A stretch of 64,000 nt of DNA from JBBRHQ01 sp963840235 (GCA_963840235.1 CAWIYC010000003.1:62001-126000); one strand, 5' to 3'; numbered from the stretch's first letter, positions 44,421 to 54,416 are shown. Program-made: numbers and translations. Notes: generated by a model not told the origin, from the letters alone.

Positions 44421-44562
44421 GTCGGAGACGCCCCGCGGGCCCCGGATTCGGCTTTATTCAGCCCTCGTTAACCGTGCGTTAGGGGGTTCCGGAAGCCGCC
44501 CCCTGCTCGGATAGGATCCCGGCAGCAGGTAGGAGACCCTGCCCGAGGGGGAGTGCTCGGGA

Positions 44563-45966
44563 ACGGCCAAAAAGGACGGATCGACGCCGGCGAATCCAGC
44601 ACATCAGTCAGGTAGCTCGACTGCCGGACGAGGCTCCGCGATCTCCCGCCTGATCACGGTCGCGGCGCTTGTCGCTGCGGTGATCCTGGTCGCGATGCTC
44701 CTCTTCGGGGGCAACGGGGGCCACAAGTACCGGCTCCTGTTCGAAACCGCGGGTCAGCTCGTCCCCGGCAACCAGGTCCTGGTCGGCGGGGCCGCGGCGG
44801 GCTCGGTCGACAGCGTCGCCCTGACGCCGGACAACCAGGCGGAGGTCGTGATCACAATGGACGATCAGCTGCACGAGGGGACGACGGCGGTGATCCGGAC
44901 GCCCTCGCTCTCGACCGTCGCCGGCCGCTACATATCCCTGACCCCGGGCCCGGACAACAATCCGGCGCTCGACGACGACGCCACCCTCGCCGGCGACGCC
45001 ACCATCACGCCGGTCGATCTCGACCAGCTCTTCGACACCTTCACGCCGAAGACCAGGAAGGGTCTGCAGGGCGTGATCCAGGGGTTCGCGGGCGTTTACG
45101 CCGGCAAGGGCAAGCAGGCCAACGCCGCCTACAAGTACTTCGCTCCAGCGCTGAGCAGCACCGACCGCCTGCTGGCGGAGCTGACCTCCGACCAGCGGGT
45201 GCTGACCGAGTTCATCGTCAACGGCGGCAAGGTCGTGACCGCGGTGGCGCAGAAGCGCGACGAGCTCACCTCGCTGGTCTCGAACGCGAATACGGCCCTG
45301 GGCGCGATCGCCAGCCAGAACTCTGCCTTCGACCAGACGCTCCAGCTGCTGCCGCCGACCTTGCGCCAGGCGGATACCACCTTCGTCAACCTTCGGGCCG
45401 CGCTCGACGACCTGGATCCGCTGGTCAACACGACGAAGAAGGCGACCAAGGACCTCAACCCGTTCCTGCTGAAGCTGCGCCCGGTCCTCAACCGTGCCGT
45501 CCCCGTCTTCAGCGACCTCCGCAGCACGGTCAAGGCGCCCGACGGCTCCAACCCCCTGGCCGAGCTGGTCAAGGCGTCGGTGCCGCTGCACAAGCGCGGA
45601 GGCCCGGCCAGCCGTTCCGGGATCAGGTCGCTCGACGCATCTCAGCCGGTGATCGCCTTCGCCCGTCCCTACGCCCCCGACCTCCTCGGGTCGTTCACGA
45701 AGCTTGGCCAGGTCACCGCCTACTACGACGGCGATGGTCACTACGCCCGCGTCCAGAACGCCGCCTTCAACCTCTTCAACTGGAACTCGATCACCAACAA
45801 CCTCGATCCGATCCCGCTGTCGGACAAGTTCAACGGCTTCACCACCGCCATCTCGACACGCTGTCCCGGTGGGGCCACCCAGCCGATCACGGGCTCCAAC
45901 CCGTTCACCGACCAGGGCAAGCTGACCGGTAAGTGCAACCCGGCCGACGTCCCGCCCGGCCCATGA
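44563..45966 (+). CDS. MCE family protein 1 (start codon apparently ACG)
   Basis: The first of six consecutive MCE proteins, about 467 residues. An N-terminal membrane anchor (LITVAALVAAVILVAMLLF) precedes the MCE domain (YRLLFETAGQLVPGNQVLVGG to YISLTPGP) and a long helical C-terminal half. The first GTG in frame (44680) would cut the anchor in two. The frame runs back to a stop at 44530 without ATG, GTG or TTG, but an ACG at 44563 is followed by GCCAAAAAG and preceded by GGGGGAG at a 9-nt distance, giving MAKKDGSTPAN. Either ACG is used or an ATG is misread. Its stop overlaps the next ATG. Confidence 0.82.
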   Translation, partial: TAKKDGSTPANPAHQSGSSTAGRGSAISRLITVAALVAAVILVAMLLFGGNGGHKYRLLFETAGQLVPGNQVLVGGAAAGSVDSVALTPDNQAEVVITMDDQLHEGTTAVIRTPSLSTVAGRYISLTPGPDNNPALDDDATLAGDATITPVDLDQLFDTFTPKTRKGLQGVIQGFAGVYAGKGKQANAAYKYFAPALSSTDRLLAELTSDQRVLTEFIVNGGKVVTAVAQKRDELTSLVSNANTALGAIASQNSAFDQTLQLLPPTLRQADTTFVNLRAALDDLDPLVNTTKKATKDLNPFLLKLRPVLNRAVPVFSDLRSTVKAPDGSNPLAELVKASVPLHKRGGPASRSGIRSLDASQPVIAFARPYAPDLLGSFTKLGQVTAYYDGDGHYARVQNAAFNLFNWNSITNNLDPIPLSDKFNGFTTAISTRCPGGATQPITGSNPFTDQGKLTGKCNPADVPPGP

Positions 45967-47594
45967 GGCGGATCGCACTGACAGTGCTGGCGGTGGCGGC
46001 CCTGGTCGGCCTCGTGGTCGTGACCAGCGCCGGCGGCAGCGGCAGCGGCAGCAGCTACGAGATCCGGGCCTTCTTCGACAACGGCGGCTTCATCGTCAAT
46101 GGCGAGGACGTTCGCGTAGCAGGAGCAATCGTCGGCTCGGTCAAGTCGGTGGACGTTTCGATGCCGGACGAGATCGACTCCTGCCGAGGCCCGAAGACGG
46201 ACGTCAGCCAGTGCAACGGCGGCCGCGGCGCCGCTGTACCCGGCAAGGCCGTCGTCGTCCTCAGCATCAGCGACTCCGGGTTCAAGGACTTCCGTGATGA
46301 CGCCTCCTGCCTGATCCGACCGCAGTCGCTGATCGGCGAGAAGTTCGTCGACTGCCAGCCGACCCAGCAGCGCGCTCCGGGGACCCCGCCGCCGCCGGAG
46401 CTGAAGCAGATTCCGGACGGCCAGATCGGCGCCGGCCAGTACCTGCTGCCGGTCGAGAACAACGGCAAGGCCGTCGACCTCGACCTGATCAACAACATCC
46501 AGCGCCTCCCCTACGCCGAGCGTTTCCGTCTCATCCTCAACGACCTCGGCGCCGGTCTTGCGGCCCGCGGCGACGATCTCGACCGGATCGTGCTGCGCGC
46601 CGACCCCGCGCTGCGCGAAACCAACAAGGTGCTGGCGATTCTCGCCGCCCAGAACAAGCAACTGGCCAAGCTCGCCGAGGACTCCGACGCCTCGCTGGAG
46701 CCGCTCGCCCGCCAGCGCACCCACATCACCGGCTTCCTCCGTGGCGCCGGCACCGTCAGCGCCGCCAGCGCCGAGCGCGGCGCCGAGCTCGAGCAGAACA
46801 TCGCGCTACTGCCGCAGACGCTGCGCGAGGTGCGGCTGACGATGAACGACCTCGGCACCTTCTCCGACGCCGCCCGCCCCGTCTTCAGCGAACTGCTCGG
46901 GGCGGCTCCCTCGATCACCAAGGCGACCAAGGCGACGGCGCCATTCTCCGAGGCGACGACGATCGGGCTCAAGAGCCTCGGCGACGCCGCCGCCGCCTCG
47001 GGAGCCAACATCCGCGCGGCGGATCCGGTCGTGCTCCAGGTGCGTGGCCTCGCGAACGTCGCCCAGAACCCTTCCAAGAACCTCAAGCAACTGCTGTTCA
47101 CGCTGCGCAAGACCGGCGGCTTCCAAGCGCTGATGCGGTTCATCGCCCACAACGCCACAACGCTGAACGGCTTCGACCAGTACGGCCACTACCAGCGGAC
47201 CAACATCCTCGTCTCCTCCTGCGTCATCTACCAGCCCAAGCTGTTCCCCGGCTGTGGCGCCAATTTCGCCGACGCACCCGCAGCCCGCTACGCCGGTGGG
47301 CCGTTCAGCCCGGAGGCGATCCTGAAGCTGCTTGACGAGGCCTCGCTGCGAAGCGGCGGGACCCTGGCGGTTCCGGGGATCAACGACAACGGCGACACCA
47401 CCGGGCTCAACCATGGCTCGGCCGTCGGCGCCGCCCCCGACACCGGCGCCACCGGGCCGACCGGGCCCACGGGACCGACCGGGGCGGCCGGAGCGGCCGG
47501 GACGACCGGGGCCGGCGACGCCGGGTCGGCGCCGGGCAAGTCCACCTCGACCGGGGGCGGGGACGCCGTCCTCCGATACCTCCTGGGGCCATGA
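45963..47594 (+). CDS. MCE family protein 2 with collagen-like tail
   Basis: A 543-residue MCE protein. Signal anchor (ALTVLAVAALVGLVVVTSAGG), MCE domain (IRAFFDNGGFIVNGEDVRVAG to LIRPQSLIGEKFVDC), then an alpha-helical region expected to form part of a hexameric lipid-transport tunnel. Near the C-terminus is a Gly-X-Y run (GATGPTGPTGPTGAAGAAG) followed by a Ser/Thr/Gly linker, not usual for MCE proteins. ATG 45963 overlaps the previous stop (ATGA), and its stop overlaps the next ATG. Confidence 0.9.
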   Translation: MRRIALTVLAVAALVGLVVVTSAGGSGSGSSYEIRAFFDNGGFIVNGEDVRVAGAIVGSVKSVDVSMPDEIDSCRGPKTDVSQCNGGRGAAVPGKAVVVLSISDSGFKDFRDDASCLIRPQSLIGEKFVDCQPTQQRAPGTPPPPELKQIPDGQIGAGQYLLPVENNGKAVDLDLINNIQRLPYAERFRLILNDLGAGLAARGDDLDRIVLRADPALRETNKVLAILAAQNKQLAKLAEDSDASLEPLARQRTHITGFLRGAGTVSAASAERGAELEQNIALLPQTLREVRLTMNDLGTFSDAARPVFSELLGAAPSITKATKATAPFSEATTIGLKSLGDAAAASGANIRAADPVVLQVRGLANVAQNPSKNLKQLLFTLRKTGGFQALMRFIAHNATTLNGFDQYGHYQRTNILVSSCVIYQPKLFPGCGANFADAPAARYAGGPFSPEAILKLLDEASLRSGGTLAVPGINDNGDTTGLNHGSAVGAAPDTGATGPTGPTGPTGAAGAAGTTGAGDAGSAPGKSTSTGGGDAVLRYLLGP

Positions 47595-49030
47595 GGGACC
47601 GGCCGATCCAGAGGCTGACCGCGAGCCCCGTCCTGGTGGGGGCGCTGACGACGCTGATCGTGATCGTCGCCGTCTTCCTCGCCTACAACGCCAACAACGG
47701 CCTGCCGTTCGTCCCCACCTACCAGATCTCGGCGATCGTCCCCAACGCCAACTCGCTGGTCCGCAACAACGACGTCCGCGTCGGCGGAGTCCGCGTCGGC
47801 ACGGTGCAGACGATCACCCCGGTCCAGAACCAGGACGACGGCACGGTTCATGCCAAGCTCGACCTCAAGCTCGACAAGAGCGTCGACCCGCTGCCGGTGG
47901 ACTCGACCTTCATCGTCCGATCACGCTCGGCGCTCGGGCTCAAGTACCTGCAGATCACCCCGGGCACCTCGAGCCAGGGGCTGCCGCAGGGCGGCACGCT
48001 GGGGATCGAGGCGGCGCGCCCGGAGCCGGTCGAGATCGACGAGCTCTTCAACACCTTCCAGGCCTCGACCCGGCGCGACATCCAGAAGAACCAGGTCGAG
48101 TTCGGCGGCGCCGTCGCCGGTCGCGGCCCGGCGATCAACGCGGCGCTTGGGGTGCTGAGGCCGCTGGTGGATCGGCTGATCCCGGTGATGCGCAACCTGA
48201 GCTCGCCGCAGACGGACCTGGCGGGCTTCCTCCACGGGCTCGAGAGCATCAACGGCGAGATCGCGCCGGTGGCCCAGACTCAGGCCGACATGTTCGTCGC
48301 TCTCGATCAGACCTTCGGCGCGCTGGCCACAGTGGCCCGGCCCTATATCCAGGAGTCGATAACCAAGGGGGTCGCCGCGGAGACGACGGCGATCGACACC
48401 CTGCCGAGGATCAGGCCGTTCCTGGTCAACTCGGCGGGGCTCTTCAACGACCTCGAGCCGGGAGTGCGGGCCCTGGCCGCGAACGCCCCGGCGCTGGCCC
48501 AGGCGTTGACGATCGGGGCACCGGTCCTGCGCGCATCGCCGGCGCTCAACAACCAGCTGCCGCCGACCTCGGAGGCGCTGCTGAAGTTCTCCCAGAATCC
48601 CAACGTCACCAATGGCCTGACCGGGCTGACGCGGACGACGAAGATCCTCAAGCCGACCCTCAGCTTCGTCGCCCCGGCGCAGACGGTCTGCAACTACGCG
48701 ACGATCCTGCTGAAGAACTTCAGTGACAGCAACCGCTCCGGCGACGCTGGCGGTACCTGGCTGCGGACGATCACGATCATGCCGCCGATCCCGGTCTCCG
48801 GCACCTACCCGAACAGCGAGGCGGGCCCGTCCTCGGCTCCCGCCAACGGCCCCGGGATCACCAACCACCTCCACTACAACGCGTATCCGAACACCGCCGC
48901 CCCCGGCCAGTCGCCGCGCGAGTGTGAAGCCGGCAACGAGCCCTACCTCACGGGCCAGACCGTGATCGGCAACGTCCCCGGGAATCAGGGGATCAAGACC
49001 TCCGGCCAGATTCCACAGCAGCTGAGGTAA
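47591..49030 (+). CDS. MCE family protein 3
   Basis: A 479-residue MCE protein. The membrane anchor is VLVGALTTLIVIVAVFLAY, the MCE domain runs from YQISAIVPNANSLVRNNDVRVGG to LKYLQITPGTSS (about 43-130), and a helical region extends to about 380, ending in a Pro/Asn-rich tail (GPGITNHLHYNAYPN). It is translationally coupled at its start. It would be one of the six distinct subunits of a lipid- or sterol-import tunnel. Confidence 0.9.
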   Translation: MRDRPIQRLTASPVLVGALTTLIVIVAVFLAYNANNGLPFVPTYQISAIVPNANSLVRNNDVRVGGVRVGTVQTITPVQNQDDGTVHAKLDLKLDKSVDPLPVDSTFIVRSRSALGLKYLQITPGTSSQGLPQGGTLGIEAARPEPVEIDELFNTFQASTRRDIQKNQVEFGGAVAGRGPAINAALGVLRPLVDRLIPVMRNLSSPQTDLAGFLHGLESINGEIAPVAQTQADMFVALDQTFGALATVARPYIQESITKGVAAETTAIDTLPRIRPFLVNSAGLFNDLEPGVRALAANAPALAQALTIGAPVLRASPALNNQLPPTSEALLKFSQNPNVTNGLTGLTRTTKILKPTLSFVAPAQTVCNYATILLKNFSDSNRSGDAGGTWLRTITIMPPIPVSGTYPNSEAGPSSAPANGPGITNHLHYNAYPNTAAPGQSPRECEAGNEPYLTGQTVIGNVPGNQGIKTSGQIPQQLR

Positions 49031-49033
49031 CCG

Positions 49034-50551
49034 ATGCCGCGCAAGCCCGGGACAACCAAGTACAACGAGAACTTCTTCCGAAACTGGGGCGGGCTGGGGC
49101 CGACCGTGATCGGGGCGATCGTGATCGTGCTGGTGATCGTCGGGCTGTGGCTGGCCTTCACAAAGGAACTGCCCTTCCAGAACCCCGGCTACCAGCTGAA
49201 GGCGGCCTTCGCCAACGCCGCCAACATCTCCGACAAGGCGCCGGTGCGGATCGCCGGGGTAAACGTCGGCCAGGTAACCGGGCTGGAGCGAAAGGGCGAC
49301 AACTCGGTCGTCACCTTCACCGTCAGCGATGCCGGGCGGCCGATCCACGCCGACGCCTCGGCCTCGATCAGGCCGAGGATCTTCCTCGAGGGCAACTTCT
49401 TCATCGATCTCGATCCGGGCAGCCCCAGCGCACCGGACATGCCCGACAAGGCGACGATCCCGATCACCCGGACCTCCACCGCGGTCCAGCTCGACCAGGT
49501 GCTGACAGCGCTGCAGAAGCCCGAGCGGGCGAACCTGCAGCTGCTACTGCAGGGTCTCGGCACGGCGCTGACCTATCAGCCGACCCCGGCCGATGACAAG
49601 ACCCAGGACCCCGACGTCCAGGGCGAGAGCGCCGCGACCGCGCTCAACCAGACCTTCGACTACGGCGCCGCCGCCAGCCGCGGATCGGCGATCGTCAACG
49701 AGGCGCTGCTGGGCACGCGGCCCGACGATCTCTCGAGCCTGCTCGTCGGCGGCAACCGGATCTTCAAGGCGCTCGCCAGTCGCGAGGTCCAGCTGCAGGG
49801 TCTGATCTCGAACTTCAACACCTTCACCGGGGCCCTCGCAGCCCAGTCGGGCAACCTCTCGGAGTCGATCCGGCTGCTGGCGCCGACGCTCGAGACCGCC
49901 GATCGCTCGCTGATCGACCTCAACGCGGCGCTGCCGGCGCTGCGCGGCTACGCGATCGCCGCCCGGCCGGGGATCGCCGAGCTGCCGGCGACGATCAGCG
50001 CGGGGCTGCCGTGGCTGAAGCAGGCAAAGCCGCTCCTGAGCAAGCGCGAGCTCGGCGGCATCGCCTCGCTGCTGGCCCGCGGCACGCCGCAGCTCAACGA
50101 CGCGACCCAGGCGACCCTCGGCCTGCTGCCGCAGCTGACCAAATTCAACCGTTGTGTCGACGAGAACCTGATCCCGGCGGGCAACGTCGTCCTCCAGGAC
50201 AACTTCGGCGCCTACAACTTCACCTCCGGCCAGCCCAACTACCGCGAGTTCTTCTACTCGGCCACCGGGGTCGCCGGCGAGAGCGAGAACTTCGACGGCA
50301 ACGGCAACTACGTCCGCTTCCAGCCCGGCGGCGGACCGGTGACCGTGAAGCAGCCGAATCCCGACGGCAGCACCGCGCTCGACGCGGGAGAGATGTTCGG
50401 GAACACGATCTCGGCCCCCCTGGGGACCCGCCCGCGGGGGCGGGGTCTGCCGCCGATCAATTCGAGCAAGCCCTGCTATGAGAACGCCGTCCCCAACCTC
50501 AACGGACCCGCGGCGGCGGCGGGCCCACCCAACCCAACTGCCTACCCGTAA
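49034..50551 (+). CDS. MCE family protein 4
   Basis: A 505-residue MCE protein starting 3 nt after the previous stop. The N-terminus is basic with a membrane anchor (VIGAIVIVLVIVGLWLAF), then the MCE domain YQLKAAFANAANISDKAPVRIAG to FLEGNFFIDLDPG, then long helices (DQVLTALQKPERANLQLLLQG). The C-terminal tail is rich in Asn, Gly and Pro. As in the other copies, no lipobox is present. Confidence 0.9.
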   Translation: MPRKPGTTKYNENFFRNWGGLGPTVIGAIVIVLVIVGLWLAFTKELPFQNPGYQLKAAFANAANISDKAPVRIAGVNVGQVTGLERKGDNSVVTFTVSDAGRPIHADASASIRPRIFLEGNFFIDLDPGSPSAPDMPDKATIPITRTSTAVQLDQVLTALQKPERANLQLLLQGLGTALTYQPTPADDKTQDPDVQGESAATALNQTFDYGAAASRGSAIVNEALLGTRPDDLSSLLVGGNRIFKALASREVQLQGLISNFNTFTGALAAQSGNLSESIRLLAPTLETADRSLIDLNAALPALRGYAIAARPGIAELPATISAGLPWLKQAKPLLSKRELGGIASLLARGTPQLNDATQATLGLLPQLTKFNRCVDENLIPAGNVVLQDNFGAYNFTSGQPNYREFFYSATGVAGESENFDGNGNYVRFQPGGGPVTVKQPNPDGSTALDAGEMFGNTISAPLGTRPRGRGLPPINSSKPCYENAVPNLNGPAAAAGPPNPTAYP

Positions 50552-51867
50552 TGAAGAGAGCGATCCGCAACCACATGCGTGACTTCATCGGCATCGTCGC
50601 CCTGATGCTGGCGGCGCTGTTCGTGCTGGTTGTGATCCTCTACAACCAGAAGGCATCGTTCCCGGGCTGGGTGCCGGTCCTCGGCCAGGACTACTACAAG
50701 CTCAACGCCGAGTTCACCACGGCGCAGGCGGTGACACCGGGTCAGGGCCAGGCGATCGACATCGCCGGGATCCAGGTCGGCAAGGTCGGCGCGGTCAGCC
50801 TCGAGGACGGCACCGCGGTCGTCCAGATGGACATAGAGACCAAGTACCAGGACCTGATCCACTCCGACGCGACCCTGCTACTGCGGCCGAAGACCGGGCT
50901 CAACGACATGGTGATCGAGGTCGATCCCGGGACCAGCGGCAAGATCCCCCCAGACGGTTCGACGATCCCCCTGGCGCAGTCCAAGGCGAACGTCCAGCCC
51001 GACCAGATCCTGTCGTCCCTCGACACCGACACGCGCGAGTACCTGGCGCTGCTGCTGGAGGGCGGCGGCCGGGGGCTTGGCGGCAACGGCAAGCAGTTCT
51101 CCGCGGCGCTGCGGCGGTTCGAGCCGTTCACCCGCGACCTCGCCCGGATCGGCACGGCGCTCGAGGTCCGCCGCGACAACATCCGCCGCTCGATCCACAG
51201 CTTCCGCCTGATCGCCGAGGAGTTGGGGCGCCACGACGCCGACCTGGTGCGGTTCGTCGACTCCACCGACGCGGCCCTCGGCGCCTTCGCCAACCAGCAG
51301 GCGGCGCTGCAGGAGTCCCTCCAGGAGCTGCCGCCCACTCTGAGGGCGACCCAGTCGGGCCTGGAGAAGTCCGACCAGCTCTCACGCGTGCTTCGGCCCT
51401 CACTTCTGGCGCTGATCCCCTCCGCGGTGGCTCTGAAGCCGGCCCTGGAGGCGACCCAGCAGACGTTCAAGGAGACGAGGATCCCGATCCGCGACCAGAT
51501 CCGCCCGTTCACCCGCACGATCCGGCCGACCCTGACGCATCTGGTTCAGGCATCGAAGCCGCTGGCGAAGACCTCGAAGAACCTGCGCTCGAGCTTCACC
51601 GACCTCAACACCCTGCTCAACATGCTCGCCTACAACCCGCCCGGCTCGACGCAGGAGGGCTACCTGTTCTGGCTCTCCTGGCTCAACCACAACTTCAACT
51701 CGATCTTCCTCACCCAGGACGCCGAGGGTCCTCTGCGTCGCGGGCTCCTGATCATCACCTGCAACACCGCCAGACTGGCCGAGTTCACGGCAGCGGCAAA
51801 CGCGCTGCTGAAGACCAACCTGCAGACCTCCCAGCTCCCAGCCTCGGCCTCGATCTGCCCCCCGTGA
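50551..51867 (+). CDS. MCE family protein 5
   Basis: A 438-residue MCE protein, start overlapping the previous stop by 1 nt (TAATG). The anchor is FIGIVALMLAALFVLVVILY, followed by the MCE domain YKLNAEFTTAQAVTPGQGQAID to GLNDMVIEVDPGTSG and a helical half with ALLLEGGGRGLGGNG and NIRRSIHSFRLI. In the order of the operon it occupies the place of MceE. Confidence 0.9.
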   Translation: MKRAIRNHMRDFIGIVALMLAALFVLVVILYNQKASFPGWVPVLGQDYYKLNAEFTTAQAVTPGQGQAIDIAGIQVGKVGAVSLEDGTAVVQMDIETKYQDLIHSDATLLLRPKTGLNDMVIEVDPGTSGKIPPDGSTIPLAQSKANVQPDQILSSLDTDTREYLALLLEGGGRGLGGNGKQFSAALRRFEPFTRDLARIGTALEVRRDNIRRSIHSFRLIAEELGRHDADLVRFVDSTDAALGAFANQQAALQESLQELPPTLRATQSGLEKSDQLSRVLRPSLLALIPSAVALKPALEATQQTFKETRIPIRDQIRPFTRTIRPTLTHLVQASKPLAKTSKNLRSSFTDLNTLLNMLAYNPPGSTQEGYLFWLSWLNHNFNSIFLTQDAEGPLRRGLLIITCNTARLAEFTAAANALLKTNLQTSQLPASASICPP

Positions 51868-51871
51868 CCTG

Positions 51872-53446
51872 ATGCAGAAACAAGCCCCCTCGATAACCCA
51901 GCTCGTGATCATCGCCGGCTTCACGCTGTCGTGCTTTGGGCTGCTGCTGTTCCTCTGGGTCTCCTTCGGCGGGCCGACGCCGTTGAAGGCGCAGGGCTAC
52001 ACCTTCAAGGTTCCATTCAAGGAGGCCGGTCAGCTGGCCAACCAGTCCGACGTCCGCATCTCCGGGGTCTCGGTCGGCAAGGTGACCGGCATCGAACTCG
52101 GCACCGGTGAGGACGCCGGCTCGGCTGTGGCGACTATCGAGCTCAACAACACCTACGCGCCCATCCCCGACAACACCCGGGCGATCCTGCGGCAGAAGAC
52201 GCTGCTCGGCGAGACCTACGTTGAGCTGAGCCCGGGCGACCGCAACGACCCCAACCTCCCCGACGGCGGCGAGCTGCCGATTGCGCAGGTGGCGCCGTCG
52301 GTCGAGCTGGACGAGATCTTCCGCACCTTCAACGCCAGGACGCGGGTCGCGTTCCAGAACTGGATGGCGGACGCCGCGGTCGCCTTCGACGGCCGCGGTC
52401 AGGGCCTCAACACCGCCTTCGGCCTGCTGGAGCCGACCTTCACCGACGCCGACAAGGTCGTGCGCGTGCTCGACACCCAGCGGGTCGCGGTGAGACAGTT
52501 CGTCCGCAACACCGGCGTCGTCCTGAACGCGCTCACCGCCCGCCAAGGCCAGCTGCAGGGCCTGATCCGCAACAGCAACGCCGTGTTCCAGACGACGGCG
52601 CGTCGAAACCAGGACCTCCAGGACCTGTTCGTAGTCCTGCCGACCTTCCTCGACGAGTCGCAGCTGACGCTGAACCGGCTCGACCGCTTCGCCGCCAACA
52701 CCAATCCGCTGATCACGCAGCTGCGCCCGGCCGCGCGCAATCTGGCCCCGGTGCTGAAGGACGTCGGGCAACTGGCCCCGATCCTGCGCGACTTCTTCAT
52801 CGGCCTGAAGCCGGTCATCCGCGCCGCCCCGACCCAGTTCCCGGCGCTGCGCAAGTTCCTGCTCAAGGACCTGCCGCCCTATCTCGGCCGGCTCGACCCC
52901 TTCTTCCAGGAGCTCGATCCGCTGCTGCAGGCGGTCGGCCTCTACAAGCGCGAGCTCACTTCCTTCCTCGGCAACTCGGCCGCGGCCACCAACGCCGCAG
53001 CTGCCGGACCGGAGACCAACAACGCGACGGTCAAGTACCTGCGCACCGGCGTCCCGCTCGGGCCGGATTCGCTCTCGGCCTACCCGAAGCGGTTGCTGGT
53101 CAACCGGCCCAACCCCTACACGAAGCAGGGCGGGTACCTGCCCAACATCAAGACCGGCCTGCGCTCCTTCGAGACCCGCCAGTGCTCGACCGGGATCAAC
53201 GCGATCCTGCGCGACTGGACGGCGCTCAGCGCCGGCGAGCAGTCGACCTTCACCACGGCCACCGGCTCAGCCACCGCCGCCGACGCCGAGGACCTCTACA
53301 ACCGGGTCAAGCTCTACGCCTTCGTCAGCCAGACCAACTCGAACACGCTGCCCGCCCCGCCCTGCACGGCCCAGGGCACCTTCCCGCCGTTGGGCCAGAC
53401 CGGGCAGCCGGCGACCAAGTACCAGCACGTTTTCTCGAGGCCGTAA
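51872..53446 (+). CDS. MCE family protein 6
   Basis: The last of the six MCE proteins, 524 residues. The anchor is LVIIAGFTLSCFGLLLFLWV, the MCE domain YTFKVPFKEAGQLANQSDVRIS to LLGETYVELSPGDR, and the helical region includes PSVELDEIFRTFNARTR and FVRNTGVVLNALTARQGQ. It starts 4 nt after the fifth gene. The run of six agrees with mceA-F order in mycobacteria and Streptomyces, but no YrbE permease or Mkl ATPase gene is present in the window. Confidence 0.9.
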   Translation: MQKQAPSITQLVIIAGFTLSCFGLLLFLWVSFGGPTPLKAQGYTFKVPFKEAGQLANQSDVRISGVSVGKVTGIELGTGEDAGSAVATIELNNTYAPIPDNTRAILRQKTLLGETYVELSPGDRNDPNLPDGGELPIAQVAPSVELDEIFRTFNARTRVAFQNWMADAAVAFDGRGQGLNTAFGLLEPTFTDADKVVRVLDTQRVAVRQFVRNTGVVLNALTARQGQLQGLIRNSNAVFQTTARRNQDLQDLFVVLPTFLDESQLTLNRLDRFAANTNPLITQLRPAARNLAPVLKDVGQLAPILRDFFIGLKPVIRAAPTQFPALRKFLLKDLPPYLGRLDPFFQELDPLLQAVGLYKRELTSFLGNSAAATNAAAAGPETNNATVKYLRTGVPLGPDSLSAYPKRLLVNRPNPYTKQGGYLPNIKTGLRSFETRQCSTGINAILRDWTALSAGEQSTFTTATGSATAADAEDLYNRVKLYAFVSQTNSNTLPAPPCTAQGTFPPLGQTGQPATKYQHVFSRP

Positions 53447-53628
53447 CCGGTAGCCGGGATTGAGGTATTTTCATGCAAGCAGGGAGGAGAGACCGCAACT
53501 TTCGGCGGCTTGCCTCGTTTTCAAGGCGACCGGAGCCCTGATAGGTTCGGGTCGGGAGAGATAGCCGCGGCACCGCCGCGGGGAAATTGGCGCCCTGGGA
53601 GGCGCCAGGACCAAGGAGAGTCAAAGCA

Positions 53629-54393
53629 ATGCGAAAGCGTTTCGTATGGACGCTGGGCCTGGCCCTCGCACTCGGCGTCGCGGCCGTGGCGCAGGCGGCC
53701 ACGGACAACACGCAGACGATGAAGGTGACGGTCAGTCCGAGCAAGCAGCCGAAGAACGCCTATGGCAACGCGAGCCTGCATAGCGTGACGACCACCGGCA
53801 CGACCGCTTCCGGCACGTTTGCGATCACGCCGGTGATCAAGGCGCAGATCTTCTACGACAAGGAGATCAAGTTCGACACCAAGGGTCTGAAGCAGTGCAA
53901 GACCGACCTGACCGGGACGACCACCCAGGCCGCTCTGGCAGCCTGCGGCAAGACCAAGGTCGGCGGCGGGCAGGCGGTGGTGAAGATCGCCGGCGATCCG
54001 GCCAACGCGAACACCGTCGCCAAGATCACCGCCTTCAACGGCAAGCCGGTCGGTGGCAAGCCGGTGATCCTGCTGCACACCCGCGTCGACGCGATCGCCT
54101 CGACCACGGTGCTGGTCGGGAAGCTGAACAAGACCAGCGGCGCATTCGGCTGGAGGCTCGACGTCGTCGTGCCGCCGCTCCCCGCCGGGACCGCGACGAC
54201 GGTCTTCGACGTCACGGTCGGGCACAAGCCGGTCAAGGTCGGCAAGGTCGTCCACAGGTACGTCACCGCCAAGTGCGGCGACGGTAAGTGGAAGAACAAG
54301 GGCACGTTCTTCTACAAGAGCGACCCCCTCGACCCGACCCCGAACGCCGGGTCGCTGGGCGCCACCTCGCAGCAGGGCTGCACGCACAAGTAG
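53629..54393 (+). CDS. Secreted protein of unknown function, copy 1
   Basis: A 254-residue exported protein. The signal peptide is MRKRFVWTLGLALALGVAAV with a likely cut after AQA. The mature part is beta-rich with repeated Thr/Lys motifs (MKVTVSPSKQPK, SVTTTGTTASGTFAITPV), a KFDTKGLKQCKTDL block, two cysteines in that region and two more near the end. The strong AAGGAG site fixes the start. No family was recognised. A close paralogue follows, each with its own terminator, which suggests independent expression. Confidence 0.78.
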   Translation: MRKRFVWTLGLALALGVAAVAQAATDNTQTMKVTVSPSKQPKNAYGNASLHSVTTTGTTASGTFAITPVIKAQIFYDKEIKFDTKGLKQCKTDLTGTTTQAALAACGKTKVGGGQAVVKIAGDPANANTVAKITAFNGKPVGGKPVILLHTRVDAIASTTVLVGKLNKTSGAFGWRLDVVVPPLPAGTATTVFDVTVGHKPVKVGKVVHRYVTAKCGDGKWKNKGTFFYKSDPLDPTPNAGSLGATSQQGCTHK

Positions 54394-54416
54394 CAGCTCA
54401 GAAGCAGGTGTTTGGA

